In this document: positions 18,513-28,670 of the stretch, one piece after another | Layout: every line of letters begins with the position of its first letter | Position numbering within the stretch: position 1 is the first letter of the stretch | Translations under genes and position numbers: made by a program | The notes under the pieces: generated by a model | Told to the model about the DNA's origin: nothing | The model's database searches: none | What the model saw: only the letters and a program-made list of their open reading frames with translations | Origin: Chromatiales bacterium | Lineage (GTDB): Bacteria > Pseudomonadota > Gammaproteobacteria > Chromatiales > Chromatiaceae | Reading direction: 5' to 3' | Assembly: GCA_028280505.1 (NCBI GenBank) | Contig: JANQLO010000013.1 | Location: forward strand, 54,580 to 118,579 | DNA: 64,000 nt

Positions 18513-18579
18513 CGTCCGCATTGTACCGGTTGCAAGCCGGGGTTCGCTTTCATCCGGCGGCGCGGTAATCTGCCGGCAC

Positions 18580-19290
18580 ATGGAAGCGCTGCTGTACATC
18601 CGCGAACTAAGCCATGGCCCGGTTACGCGGCCGCGTCTACGCGACATCACGCTGCAAATCGGCGCGGGCGACCGCCTTGCTTTGCTCGGCAGCAACGGCG
18701 CCGGCAAATCAACGCTGTTGCACATTTTGTCGGGTGCGCTGGCGCCGGCTCAGGGCGACGTCATGCTCAGCGGCCGGCCGCTGCACCGGGCCGACCCGGC
18801 AGCACGCATGCGGGTCGGCTATCTGCCGCAACGCATCGCCATGTACCCTGATCTGAATGTCCGCGAGAACCTGCGTTGGGCTGCACAACTGCGCGGTCTG
18901 CGCGGCCTCGCATTACGTTCGGCGATCGACCGGGCACTCGACGAGGTCGGCTTGCAAGACCTCGCGACACGATTGGCGTCTCGTCTATCCGCCGGCATGC
19001 AGCAACGTCTGGGACTGGCCCAGGCCACTGTTCACCGGCCGGACGTTCTGCTGCTCGATGAGCCCACCGCCAGCCTGGACCCGTTACAGACCCGTCAGAT
19101 CCGCGACCTGATACACACATTCGACCAAAAGACCGCGGTGATCCTGGCAACCCACCTGCTCGACGACGTAGAACAATTGTGTAACCGCGTTGTCGTGCTG
19201 GACGGCGGACGCAAAACGGCCGAACACACCGTCTCATCGGACATGGACCTATTGGCGCATTTCCACCCCACCGAGGAAAAGTCGGCATGA
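18580..19290 (+). CDS. ABC transporter ATP-binding protein (GldA/CcmA-like)
   Basis: A 236-residue ATPase with Walker A (GSNGAGKST near residue 38), Q-loop (YLPQRIAMYPDLNVREN), signature LSAGMQQRLGLAQ near 133 and Walker B with switch (VLLLDEPTASLD, then ATHLLDD). The signature has SAGMQQ in place of the usual SGGxxQ, as in export-type ABC-2 ATPases. It begins a set of coupled genes: its TGA overlaps the ATG of the permease gene. Upstream in-frame codons from 18301 are antisense to the hydantoinase gene and are not used. Confidence 0.88.
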   Translation: MEALLYIRELSHGPVTRPRLRDITLQIGAGDRLALLGSNGAGKSTLLHILSGALAPAQGDVMLSGRPLHRADPAARMRVGYLPQRIAMYPDLNVRENLRWAAQLRGLRGLALRSAIDRALDEVGLQDLATRLASRLSAGMQQRLGLAQATVHRPDVLLLDEPTASLDPLQTRQIRDLIHTFDQKTAVILATHLLDDVEQLCNRVVVLDGGRKTAEHTVSSDMDLLAHFHPTEEKSA

Positions 19291-20027
19291 TCTGGCGGAC
19301 CGCTTGGCACGAATGGCGTCGCCTGACCGCCGGTTTGATGTTCTGGCTGCTGCTCGCATTTGGCCAATTGATCATCGCCTGGCTCGCGTTCGCCCAGTTG
19401 GAGGCCTTCGCAACCATCGCGCCACAACTCAAGCTCAGCGGCAGTTCGCTTGGCGTAACCGACCTCGTGCTGATTCCGACACTGAACAGCCTGGTGCTCA
19501 TTTTGCTGCTCTCGACACCTTTGCTCGCAATGGGCGGTTTCGCCGGCGAAGCGCACAGCGGACGCCTGACGTTGTGGCTGAGTGCCCCCACAAGCAGTAG
19601 CGAAATCGTCGCCGGCAAGATTGTGGGATTATGGCTTACCACCCTGCCGCTGTTGTTCAGCGGCATTCTCACGCTGGCACTGTTTGGCCTCGGCATGCAA
19701 ATCGACTGGCCGCGTTTCGCATTGGCCGTGGGCTACCTAGCCCTGTTCTGCCTATGGCTGAGCGCCATCGTCATCCTGTTGTCCGCCTTACCCGACCATC
19801 CGGCCGCCGCACTTGCCCTCAGCTATGGTGCCTTACTGTTCCTCTGGCTGTTGGACTCGATCAGCGACGCCGATGCCCCTTGGCATTGGCTCGCATTTGC
19901 GGCCCATCTCGAACCCGGCTTTCGAGGCCTTTTACGTAGCCAGGATCTGGTGTTTTTCATTGTCTCGGGTCTCGCCGCGAGCCTGCTAGGCACCTATTTG
20001 ATCGCACGCCGCCGGGGCGAGTTGTGA
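19287..20027 (+). CDS. ABC-2 type transporter permease (GldF-like)
   Basis: A 246-residue membrane protein with six hydrophobic segments (near residues 15-40, 60-85, 104-132, 145-165, 172-192 and 222-240). It has the ABC-2 motif STPLLAMGGFAGEAHSGRLTLWLSAPTSSSEIVAGKIVGLW, typical of Gld-type permeases. It pairs with the preceding ATPase (ATGA overlap) and the following GldG-like gene (TGATG overlap). Cargo unknown. In Bacteroidetes the homologous GldFG functions with gliding; nothing here suggests gliding. Confidence 0.82.
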   Translation: MIWRTAWHEWRRLTAGLMFWLLLAFGQLIIAWLAFAQLEAFATIAPQLKLSGSSLGVTDLVLIPTLNSLVLILLLSTPLLAMGGFAGEAHSGRLTLWLSAPTSSSEIVAGKIVGLWLTTLPLLFSGILTLALFGLGMQIDWPRFALAVGYLALFCLWLSAIVILLSALPDHPAAALALSYGALLFLWLLDSISDADAPWHWLAFAAHLEPGFRGLLRSQDLVFFIVSGLAASLLGTYLIARRRGEL

Positions 20028-21322
20028 TGTTCAAGCGACTGACCTTTCTCTTGTTGCTTGCAGGCTGTCTGATACTGAGCGCCCGGGTCAGCGAACGTCA
20101 TGCCTGGCAGCTCGATGTCAGTGCGTATCACATCAACTCGCTGGGCGACACGGCCCGTCAAGCACTCGATCAGCTCTCCGACCGACTCGAGATAATCGCT
20201 TTCGTACCCGACCTTACCGTGCAACGCGCCGAGCTCTCACAACTGCTCGCACCCTATTTGGCTCACTCCAGCCAACCGTCATTGCGCTACATCGACCCCA
20301 TCGCCCAACCCGAAACGGCGCGAGAATTCGGCGTAGGCGGCCAAATCGAGTTGCACTTGATCGCCGGCCCTCGCCGTGAGGTCGTGGACCGCCCGAGCAA
20401 TGCCGCCATCGATCGCGCACTCAACCGTCTGGCACTGCGTGGCGAGCGATGGATTGTCAGCCTGCGAGGCCATGGCGAGGCCGAAATCGAAGCGACACCC
20501 GTTGGCCTGGCCCATTTCGCCGAACAAACCGAGCAACTGGGCTATCGCATGTTGTCCCTCGACCCACGTCAAATCGACACGCTGCCGGACAATACCGCAG
20601 TACTGTTGATCGCCGCACCGACACAAACCTACGAGGCGCATACCCAAGGGCTTATCGATGCCTATCTGGCGGCTGGCGGCCGATTACTGTGGCTGACCGA
20701 GGATCTACCAAGCCCGTACGCCGAGCGATTAAGTATACACCCAATGCCGGGGATCGTGGTCGACGCGGCGGCCGCTCGTCACGGCCTCGATCGGCCGGAT
20801 CATGCCATCGTGGGCGACTATCCGGCGCGCCTGCTGCCGCGACCGCCGACACGGGCAAGCGCACTTCGACACACCCGCGCATTCGACATCGCCGAACGCG
20901 ATGAGGGTTGGCAAACAGCCGCCACACTACGTAGCAGCCCATTGAGCTGGAATGAAACCGGTAACTTGCAAGGACGCGTGGCCCGTAACCCCGAGCTTGG
21001 CGAGCGGGCCGGCCCGCTGATCGTCGCAGCGGCATTCGAAACTCGCGATCAAACGACACCGGCCAGAATCGTGGTCGTCGGATCACCGCAGTTCGTGAGC
21101 AACGCTCAACTCGGTCTCGCCGGCAATCTCGATCTGGCGCTTGGGCTACTGAACTGGCTCAGCGACAACCAGGCCCTGGTCGTCGACAAAGCGGGTCCCG
21201 ACCTCGACATCCACTGGTCGCCACGAGTCGCGGCGATATTCGCTATCGCGCTGATGGGCGGATTGCCGCTACTCTACCTCGGTACCGGCCTTTGGTTACG
21301 TCGGCGCAGGTCCCGTCAATGA
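20027..21322 (+). CDS. GldG-like ABC accessory protein
   Basis: A 431-residue protein with a membrane helix at each end (residues about 5-22 and 402-424) and a soluble, probably extracytoplasmic, middle. The middle has LRYIDPIAQPE, ERWIVSLRGHGEAEIE (near residue 145) and AGGRLLWLTEDLP (near 222), patterns of the GldG/ABC-type uncharacterised transport system family, related to the intraflagellar IFT52 fold. A GTG at 20024 is an alternative start. It overlaps the next gene by an ATGA. The exact job of these proteins is not known; they are thought to form part of the exporter. Confidence 0.75.
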   Translation: MFKRLTFLLLLAGCLILSARVSERHAWQLDVSAYHINSLGDTARQALDQLSDRLEIIAFVPDLTVQRAELSQLLAPYLAHSSQPSLRYIDPIAQPETAREFGVGGQIELHLIAGPRREVVDRPSNAAIDRALNRLALRGERWIVSLRGHGEAEIEATPVGLAHFAEQTEQLGYRMLSLDPRQIDTLPDNTAVLLIAAPTQTYEAHTQGLIDAYLAAGGRLLWLTEDLPSPYAERLSIHPMPGIVVDAAAARHGLDRPDHAIVGDYPARLLPRPPTRASALRHTRAFDIAERDEGWQTAATLRSSPLSWNETGNLQGRVARNPELGERAGPLIVAAAFETRDQTTPARIVVVGSPQFVSNAQLGLAGNLDLALGLLNWLSDNQALVVDKAGPDLDIHWSPRVAAIFAIALMGGLPLLYLGTGLWLRRRRSRQ

Positions 21323-21816
21323 GCATCGCCCTGAATGATCCGTGGATACGACTGAACCTGGTGCTCACGATCGGTCTGGTAGCGTTACTGTCGCTCGACC
21401 GTTGGCCGGCACGCTCCGGCAGCATGCAGGCACTGACCGAGGTCACGGCTAACGAGGTAAGCAACATCCGTATCGAGCGCATGGATCGCTTGGCTTTGCA
21501 TCTGCAACGCACGCCCGATGGTTGGGCCTTACGTTACCCGAGCGATACCAAGGCGAGGCCACAACGCGTACAACAACTCCTGGCAATCACCCGAGCGCCG
21601 GTGAAACGCACCTTGACAGTAGCAGGCACCCTGGCGGAATACGGCCTTGACGAACCGTCGGCGATCATACGGTTCGACCAGATACGGCTGGCTTTCGGTG
21701 AGCGCGATCCATCACAACGCGACCGTTACGTTTTGGTTGACGACGAAATACGCCTTATCGACGACGTCTATTTCAATCTGCTCACTCTGCCGGCGCGACA
21801 TTTCACCGGAGACTAA
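21319..21816 (+). CDS. DUF4340-like membrane-anchored protein
   Basis: A 165-residue protein with one N-terminal hydrophobic helix (residues 10-25) and a soluble part with VSNIRIERMDRLALHLQR, DGWALRYP and YGLDEPSAIIRF, features of the DUF4340 family. Genes of this family typically follow GldG-like genes, and here the start overlaps the GldG-like stop (ATGA at 21319-21322), so the four proteins are probably made together. It is shorter than many family members, being close to a single repeat. Function unknown. Confidence 0.65.
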   Translation: MSIALNDPWIRLNLVLTIGLVALLSLDRWPARSGSMQALTEVTANEVSNIRIERMDRLALHLQRTPDGWALRYPSDTKARPQRVQQLLAITRAPVKRTLTVAGTLAEYGLDEPSAIIRFDQIRLAFGERDPSQRDRYVLVDDEIRLIDDVYFNLLTLPARHFTGD

Positions 21817-21818
21817 AG

Positions 21819-22628
21819 GTGCCTGAACTGCCAGAGGTCGAAACCACCCGACGCGGTATCGAACCGCATATCGTCGGCCGCCGGATCAACCGTGTCACCA
21901 TACGCCAACCCCGGCTGCGTTGGCCGGTACCGCCGCTCGATAAGCTGCTCGCCGGTCAACGCGTGAAATCGGTCTCTCGGCGCGCAAAGTACATCCTGAT
22001 CGAATTCGCCAACGGCACGTTGATCGTTCACCTCGGCATGTCCGGCAGCTTGCGTATCGTGAACACGAACACCCCTTCGCGGCCACACGACCACGTCGAG
22101 CTATGTTTTGGCAAACAGTGCCTGCGCCTACATGATCCACGACGTTTCGGCGCCATGCTGTGGACCGAGGGCGATCCGCTAAAGCATCCACGCCTATGTG
22201 ATCTCGGCCCCGAACCGCTTTCGAATGCATTCAACGGCGAATCCCTATACCGGATCGCAAAAAACCGACGAGCACCCATCAAAAGCCTGATCATGGACGG
22301 CAAGACCGTCGTCGGTGTCGGCAATATCTACGCTACCGAGGCCTTGTTCGCTGCAGGCATTCACCCACAACGTGCCGGCAATCGCGTATCGCTCGCCCGC
22401 CTGGAAATCCTGGTCGACGAAATCAAGAAGGTGCTCGATCATGCGATCGAAAGAGGAGGGACGACGTTACGCGACTTCGTCAATGAAACTGGCACCCCCG
22501 GTTACTTCGCGCAAGAACTGATGGTGTATGGAAGAGCCGGCGAACCTTGCAAACTGTGCGGCAATCAAATCAAAACCCGGCAGATCGGACAACGTGCCAG
22601 TGCCTATTGCTCGGTTTGTCAGCGGTAA
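21819..22628 (+). CDS. mutM: Formamidopyrimidine-DNA glycosylase
   Basis: A 269-residue bifunctional base-excision enzyme that removes 8-oxoguanine and nicks the strand. The N-terminus MPELPEVETTRRG provides the catalytic Pro2 and Glu3. LIVHLGMSGSLRI, the helix-two-turns-helix region (VGVGNIYATEALFAAGIHP) and the C-terminal zinc finger (CKLCGNQI...CSVCQR) are present. The start codon is GTG at 21819, fixed by the need for Pro at position 2. It begins 2 bases after the DUF4340-like stop, so it may be read from the ABC transcript. Confidence 0.96.
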   Translation: MPELPEVETTRRGIEPHIVGRRINRVTIRQPRLRWPVPPLDKLLAGQRVKSVSRRAKYILIEFANGTLIVHLGMSGSLRIVNTNTPSRPHDHVELCFGKQCLRLHDPRRFGAMLWTEGDPLKHPRLCDLGPEPLSNAFNGESLYRIAKNRRAPIKSLIMDGKTVVGVGNIYATEALFAAGIHPQRAGNRVSLARLEILVDEIKKVLDHAIERGGTTLRDFVNETGTPGYFAQELMVYGRAGEPCKLCGNQIKTRQIGQRASAYCSVCQR

Positions 22629-22664
22629 AAGACGCCGGTACCGGTAAAAGGCAATCCAAAGGTC

Positions 22665-24362
22665 TTATCTTGTCGTTTCCGATACCGGCATCACCAACCC
22701 CAAACCAACGCCCCGCGGATCGGATGCGGCCTCGACCCTGCCGGTTCGCCGATTCCAGACAATCGCCTGCATGTTGCCGTAATCATCGTCGAGTTGGCGT
22801 ATCCGGTGGCCTTTGCGCTTCAACGCATCCACCGTCCACACATTGAGGGCATCGGGTTCCAGCTCGATACGATCCGGCAGGTATTGATGATGAAAACGAC
22901 CACGGGCGATCCATTCGCGAAGAGGGCGCTCGGCAACCGAATCGAGAATGCCGTGCAGCACCATGGTGATGATGCGAGAACCGCCCGGCGTCCCGAGGAT
23001 GGTAACGCTGTCCAAGCCCTCGACGAAAGTCGGCGACATACTTGAGAGCATGCGTTTACCCGGCGCGATAGCGTTGGCTTGATTGCCGACCAAACCATAG
23101 GCGTTGGCGACACCCGGCTTGGCGGAAAAATCGTCCATTTCGTTGTTAAGCAGAACGCCTGTACCTTCCGCAACAAAACCCGAACCAAACGGATAGTTAA
23201 TGCTCAAGGTCGCGGCGACTCGATTGCCTTCGCGATCGAGAATGGAAAAATGGGTGGTGCTGCGCCCCTCGTCGGCCGACAGCTGTAGCGCACCGCTGTC
23301 ACCCGCCTGTTGCAGATCGATGGAGGCAGCCTGACGGCGTGCATAGCCGGGATTGATCAATCGGCCTACCGGTACCTGAACATGATCGCTATCGCCGAGA
23401 TAACGCGCACGGTCGGCATAAGCGAGACGCATGACCTCGGCCAGCAAATGAACCTTATCGGCCTGATCCATGGTATCGAGTGAATAAAGGCTGAGCATAT
23501 TGAGCATCTGCGCCAGCAGAATACCGCCGGAAGACGGCAGACTCGCGCCAACCACCCGGTGACCGCGGTAACGGGTAACGATGGGCGCACGCTCCACCAC
23601 GCGATACTCACGCAAGTCGCGAAGACGCCAGATACCACCCGCCGCCCCGACCTCCGCAACCAGACGCCGGGCCACCGGCCCGTCGTAAAAACCCGATACA
23701 CCGTTGTTCGCGATGGCCTCCAAGGTGTTCGCGAGATCCTGCTGACGCAGCAGGTAGCCTTCGTCGGGAACCTCCCCGTCGACCAACAACTGATCGTCGG
23801 CCGCCGGCGAGGCACGCAGTGCATTCAAACGGAAACTCGCCATCCGCCGATACATCGGATCGACCGGGAAACCTTCACGTGCGAGTACGATCGCCGGCCC
23901 AAGACTGACCGCCAGCGGCAAACGCCCGTAGTGGCTCGCAATGTGCCCCATAGCCGCCGGGGTGCCCGGAATACCGGCGGCCAGCACACCGTCGATGGAC
24001 GCGCGCGGGATCACCTCACCGTGCTCATCGAGATACATGTCCGGGGTGGCTGCCAGCGGTGCCCGTTCACGTCCATCGATCATGACCTGACGCCCATCGC
24101 GCTCGCGATGCAATAGCCAGAAGCCGCCCCCACCGATGCCCGAACCATGCGGTTCGACCACGGCGAGTGCCGCGGTAACCGCTACCGCTGCATCGAAGGC
24201 GTTGCCGCCGGCGGCAAGCACCGCCATGCCGGCTTCGGTCGCCAACGGATGAGCCGTTGCAATGGCTTCGGCAGGCGGGCGCTCAGCGGCCTGGGCCCAA
24301 CCACAACAGAACCAGAAAAGGAAAAGGCTCCACAAGGGAGCCTTAAGTCGACGCGACGACAT
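22665..24362 (-). CDS. ggt: Gamma-glutamyltransferase
   Basis: A 565-residue periplasmic N-terminal nucleophile hydrolase that cleaves glutathione and transfers gamma-glutamyl groups. A signal peptide (residues 1-26, WSLFLFWFCCGWAQA) is followed by the large subunit with ATAHPLATEAGMAVLAAGGNAFDAAVA. The autocleavage site lies at the Thr pair of GRSTTHFSILDREGN, and the small-subunit substrate motif LLNNEMDDF follows. The ATG at 24362 is chosen because it lies just after the ferredoxin stop; a start at 24398 would add 12 residues and overlap that gene. A terminator-like hairpin lies inside codons 6-13. Confidence 0.93.
   Translation of the reverse strand: MSSRRLKAPLWSLFLFWFCCGWAQAAERPPAEAIATAHPLATEAGMAVLAAGGNAFDAAVAVTAALAVVEPHGSGIGGGGFWLLHRERDGRQVMIDGRERAPLAATPDMYLDEHGEVIPRASIDGVLAAGIPGTPAAMGHIASHYGRLPLAVSLGPAIVLAREGFPVDPMYRRMASFRLNALRASPAADDQLLVDGEVPDEGYLLRQQDLANTLEAIANNGVSGFYDGPVARRLVAEVGAAGGIWRLRDLREYRVVERAPIVTRYRGHRVVGASLPSSGGILLAQMLNMLSLYSLDTMDQADKVHLLAEVMRLAYADRARYLGDSDHVQVPVGRLINPGYARRQAASIDLQQAGDSGALQLSADEGRSTTHFSILDREGNRVAATLSINYPFGSGFVAEGTGVLLNNEMDDFSAKPGVANAYGLVGNQANAIAPGKRMLSSMSPTFVEGLDSVTILGTPGGSRIITMVLHGILDSVAERPLREWIARGRFHHQYLPDRIELEPDALNVWTVDALKRKGHRIRQLDDDYGNMQAIVWNRRTGRVEAASDPRGVGLGLVMPVSETTR
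24313..24344 (-). terminator. Hairpin with T-rich tail at the ferredoxin/ggt junction
   Basis: Read on the minus strand: an 8-base-pair stem AAGGCTCC/GGAGCCTT (24344-24337 with 24331-24324), a 5-base loop, then TTTTCC and TTTTC. It looks like a terminator for the ferredoxin gene but sits within the first codons of ggt, so it may lower read-through into ggt. Structure is seen; function is inferred. Confidence 0.4.
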
Positions 24363-24369
24363 GAGCCGG

Positions 24370-25148
<779 letters not shown>

Positions 25149-25213
25149 TCAGTACCTGGGTGGCCTCGGGGCGGGCAACGGTTCGCCCGGGCACAGTGAA
25201 TCGGCCCGAGAGT

Positions 25214-25783
25214 TTAGCCTGTCATGTTGCGCCGCAACAAATACTGCGCAGATTGTCCGGCTTTTGCTTCCCGATCCAGGGCCCAGGATGACGGCAGGTC
25301 CGGTCGCGGGCGATGCACATCCTGTTCAAGATAGACCACGGCAGTAGATGTCAGCCACTGCCCGGATTCCAGTAAATCACAAACCCGGGATAAAACCGAA
25401 TCCGCGAAGGGCGGATCGGCAAATACGATATCGAAGGCCTGGGCCGACGGACGTTGCAAATAGCGCAAGACATCGGCTTGGTGCACCTCGGCTCGTGCCT
25501 GTTCACCGAGCAGCGCGATGTTGTCGCGCAGGCACTGTGCCGCCTTGCGGTTCTGCTCGATAGCACAAAGATGGCCGGCACCGCGAGATATCGCCTCAAG
25601 ACCCAGTGCGCCGGTCCCGGCGAACAAATCCAGGCATCGCGCATCGGCAAGGTCGGCACGCAACCAGTTGAACAGGGTTTCGCGCACCCGATCGGGCGTC
25701 GGACGTAGGCTGCGCCCGGGAATGAACCGCAGACGTCGCCCGCGATGGCGGCCGGCAATGATCCGGACTTGATTCGCGGCCAT
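25214..25783 (-). CDS. rsmD: 16S rRNA (guanine(966)-N(2))-methyltransferase
   Basis: A 189-residue class I methyltransferase that methylates G966 of 16S rRNA. The N-terminus MAANQVRIIAGRHRGRRL and LRPTPDRVRETLFNWL agree with RsmD. The SAM-binding motif is CLDLFAGTGALGLEAISRGA (residues 53-72), and the catalytic motif is FADPPF (near 119). The ATG at 25783 is chosen over an in-frame TTG nine bases upstream. It follows the M16 pair, which ends at 25826. Confidence 0.93.
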   Translation of the reverse strand: MAANQVRIIAGRHRGRRLRFIPGRSLRPTPDRVRETLFNWLRADLADARCLDLFAGTGALGLEAISRGAGHLCAIEQNRKAAQCLRDNIALLGEQARAEVHQADVLRYLQRPSAQAFDIVFADPPFADSVLSRVCDLLESGQWLTSTAVVYLEQDVHRPRPDLPSSWALDREAKAGQSAQYLLRRNMTG

Positions 25784-25825
25784 CCCCGGCAAACGATCTA
25801 GCGCAAACGACCCAACAAGCGTCGC

Positions 25826-27121
25826 TCAGCCACCGACGATTACCGCAATGCCCGTCAGCGCATTGATTCTTCGGCTAAAAGCATCGCGTACCTGTTCGAC
25901 GTTCACCGCCGCCAACTTGTCCGTCACGGTGTCCAGATAATTCAGGGGATAATCGTAGAAACCCATCATCGCCAGATACTCGACGATCTTGGCATTACTC
26001 GCGATACGCAACGGGAAGCCGCCGATCAGATTACGCTTGGCATCTTCCAGCTCTTGTTCACTGGGACCCCTTTCGACAAAACGCGCCAACGTCTCGCGCA
26101 TGACCTTCAAAGCCTCGTCAGCCCGCTCGTTTTTGGTCTGCGCAACCATCAGGAAAGGGCCGTCGACCTGCATCGGGCTGAAGTAGCTGTAAACGCTGTA
26201 AGACAAGCCGCGCTTATTGCGCACCTCTTCGCCGAGCGTCGAAACCAAAGCGCCGCCGCCGAGGACATGGTTCCCGACATAGAGCGCGAAATAATCCGGA
26301 TCATGCCGAGCCATACCGCCTTGACCGACGTAGATGTGGGTTTGCGAAGACGGGAAACTCTCGCGGAGTTCTCCGGCGCTGACCGTCGGCACCGCAGGCA
26401 ATCGTGGCGCGGCATCGCCACGCGCGAGATCGGCGGTGACCCGATGCGCAATCCGCTCTGCGCCGGCTCGATCGACCGCCCCGACGATCGCGATCACGGC
26501 GTTTTCGCCGACATAGTAACGACGATGGAAACGCACCATGTCGTCACGCGTGATCGCAGTCAGCGATTGCTGATCGCCGCCGGGATCATGTGCGTAAGGA
26601 TGGTCTGCATAAAGCGTTTGAAAGAACCGGCGCTTGGCGATGCCCGACGGCGACTGCAGGCTGCTGCGCAATGCGACCTGCATCTGCTGACGTACCCGTG
26701 CAATGGCCTCGGTGTCGAAAGTCGGCTCGGCCATTACCGCCGCCACGGTCTCCAAAGCGACCTCGAGCACGTCAGGTTCGACCAGGCTACGCACACTCAC
26801 CCAGGCCATGTCGCGAAGCGAGCCGTTGCCGAGTTGAATACCACGCTCCTCTACCCGCAGCGCCAATGCATCCGCATCCCAATCGCCGGCACCCTCGCTA
26901 AGCATCGCGTTGGTGAATTTCGCCAGCCCCGGCAGATCGCCATCGCGTGCACTACCCGCATTGAACACGATACGTACGTCGACCATCGGCAAATCCGGTG
27001 CGGCGACGAACATGACCTTCGCACCCGTGTCGGTCTGCCAGGACTGGACCTTGGGTCCGGCCTGGGCGAACGTGACGAAGGCCAGCAATACCAACCCGAT
27101 CCCGATATGTTTAGCTGCCAT
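25826..27121 (-). CDS. M16 family peptidase-like subunit, catalytically inactive
   Basis: A 431-residue protein with a signal peptide (residues 1-21, ending TFAQA) and two M16 (insulinase/processing peptidase) domains. Where active family members have HxxEH, this one reads LPGLAKFTNAML, so the zinc site is absent. Such inactive partners form heterodimers with an active subunit and shape the substrate chamber. Its active partner is encoded just upstream with an 11-base overlap. Both would be periplasmic. Substrates are not known. Confidence 0.88.
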   Translation of the reverse strand: MAAKHIGIGLVLLAFVTFAQAGPKVQSWQTDTGAKVMFVAAPDLPMVDVRIVFNAGSARDGDLPGLAKFTNAMLSEGAGDWDADALALRVEERGIQLGNGSLRDMAWVSVRSLVEPDVLEVALETVAAVMAEPTFDTEAIARVRQQMQVALRSSLQSPSGIAKRRFFQTLYADHPYAHDPGGDQQSLTAITRDDMVRFHRRYYVGENAVIAIVGAVDRAGAERIAHRVTADLARGDAAPRLPAVPTVSAGELRESFPSSQTHIYVGQGGMARHDPDYFALYVGNHVLGGGALVSTLGEEVRNKRGLSYSVYSYFSPMQVDGPFLMVAQTKNERADEALKVMRETLARFVERGPSEQELEDAKRNLIGGFPLRIASNAKIVEYLAMMGFYDYPLNYLDTVTDKLAAVNVEQVRDAFSRRINALTGIAVIVGG

Positions 27122-28484
27122 GGTGCACCCCGCTGACCGCGGTACCGCGCGGCTTCTTGCCATCGATGGGCAACGGCGTCAGCACCGCTACCGTTAGGTT
27201 TTCGTCGATCAGATAACGCCGCGCCACCTCACGTACCTGTTCCGGGGTGACTGCCTTTAGCGCCTCGATCTCCTTGTCGGCCAAGCGCCAATCGAGTCCG
27301 ACGGTCTCCAGGGTGCCGATCTCCATGGCTTGATAGAACAGCGAGTCTGATTCGAATACCTTGCTCGCGACGGTCTGCGTGACCACCCGCTTCAACTCCG
27401 CTTCGCCGATGAGTTCCTCGCGCAGACGTGCGATGGCATCGCGCAAGGCCTTTTCGACTTCGGCTACGGAATGACCATCGGTCGGGGTACCGCTGAGAAT
27501 GAACATATTGGAAAGGCGGGCATAGGCCGAATAACTCGCACCGGCCGACGCGGCAATGCCGCTGCCCCGTACCAGCTCACGCGCCAGCCGTGCACTGCTA
27601 CCGCCGTCAAGCACGCTTGACAGCACGTAGAGTGCATAAGGCTCCCAGGACTCTTTAGCCTGACCGACGACCGGCGTTTTGTAACCCATGATCAAAAAGG
27701 GCTGACGTGCCGGCATTTTCACATCCACGCACGTCTCACCGGCTTGTTGCGGCTCAGCCGGCGGTTTGAGCTTGGGTATCTCGCTAGGCGCCAAAGGACC
27801 GAAATGCCGCTCGGCCATCGCCAGTACCGCATTCGGCTCGACATCGCCGACCACCACCAGCGTGGCGTTATTGGGTGCGTACCATTGGCGGTACCAATCG
27901 GCCAGATCCTCGACCGTCATGTTTTCCAGATCGCCCATCCAGCCGATTACCGGATTCCGATAGGGCGAGGCACGCCAGGCAACCGCGTTGAACTGCTCGA
28001 AGACGCTGCCACTGGGCTTGTCCTCGGTGCGTAAACGACGTTCTTCCTTGACGACGTCGATCTCTTTCGCGAATTCCCCGGTGTCGAGTACCAGATTGCG
28101 CATACGGTCGGCCTCGAGCTCCAGGGCGCGTTCCAGATGCTCGACTGCGATGGTCTCGAAGTAAGCGGTGTAATCACGGCTGGTGAAGGCATTTTCGCTC
28201 CCACCGAGCGCCGAGATGGTGCGTGAGAATTCTCCCGGACCCAGTTTCTCGGTGCCTTTGAACATCATGTGTTCGAGGGCATGCGATATTCCGGTGATGC
28301 CTTTGGGCTCGTAACTCGAACCCACTTTGTACCAGACTTGGGAAACCACCACCGGGGCACGGTGATCCTGCTTTACGATCACTTTCAGCCCGTTGTCGAG
28401 TTTGAACTCAGTGACCTTGGCGGATAGCGGTAGTGACAACGGCAACGCCAAGAGTAATACAGACGCGGACAGCAGTTTTTTCAA
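27111..28484 (-). CDS. M16 family zinc peptidase, active subunit
   Basis: A 457-residue periplasmic M16 protease. After the signal peptide (KKLLSASVLLLALPLSLPLSA) the zinc motif HALEH appears (near residue 66), with the third ligand Glu in the DVVKEERR region. A second M16 domain covers the C-terminal half. The start is read as TTG at 28484: GGAG lies 8 bases upstream, and the next residues form the signal peptide. The longer frame to 28601 would place this peptide internally. Divergent from ftsY. Confidence 0.88.
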   Translation of the reverse strand: MKKLLSASVLLLALPLSLPLSAKVTEFKLDNGLKVIVKQDHRAPVVVSQVWYKVGSSYEPKGITGISHALEHMMFKGTEKLGPGEFSRTISALGGSENAFTSRDYTAYFETIAVEHLERALELEADRMRNLVLDTGEFAKEIDVVKEERRLRTEDKPSGSVFEQFNAVAWRASPYRNPVIGWMGDLENMTVEDLADWYRQWYAPNNATLVVVGDVEPNAVLAMAERHFGPLAPSEIPKLKPPAEPQQAGETCVDVKMPARQPFLIMGYKTPVVGQAKESWEPYALYVLSSVLDGGSSARLARELVRGSGIAASAGASYSAYARLSNMFILSGTPTDGHSVAEVEKALRDAIARLREELIGEAELKRVVTQTVASKVFESDSLFYQAMEIGTLETVGLDWRLADKEIEALKAVTPEQVREVARRYLIDENLTVAVLTPLPIDGKKPRGTAVSGVHHGS

Positions 28485-28670
28485 TGTCGTGTCTCCGGGA
28501 TGCGGGGGCGACGTGCCGGGTGGTACGATGCGCCGCAGCAACCTAAAGGTGATGTCGAACGGGCGCTGATTCTGGCAAGTCGGCCGGATCGCATCAACCA
28601 TCGGTTAAATTCACATTTCATCCGCCAATCGACCGGCGAATGGCGCGACAGTTCCATTGAGCAGGGCAAG

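Noticed and set aside
26054..27136. Plus-strand open frame of 360 codons opposite the inactive M16 gene
   Set aside because: Shadow of the M16 gene, with no ribosome site or domain.
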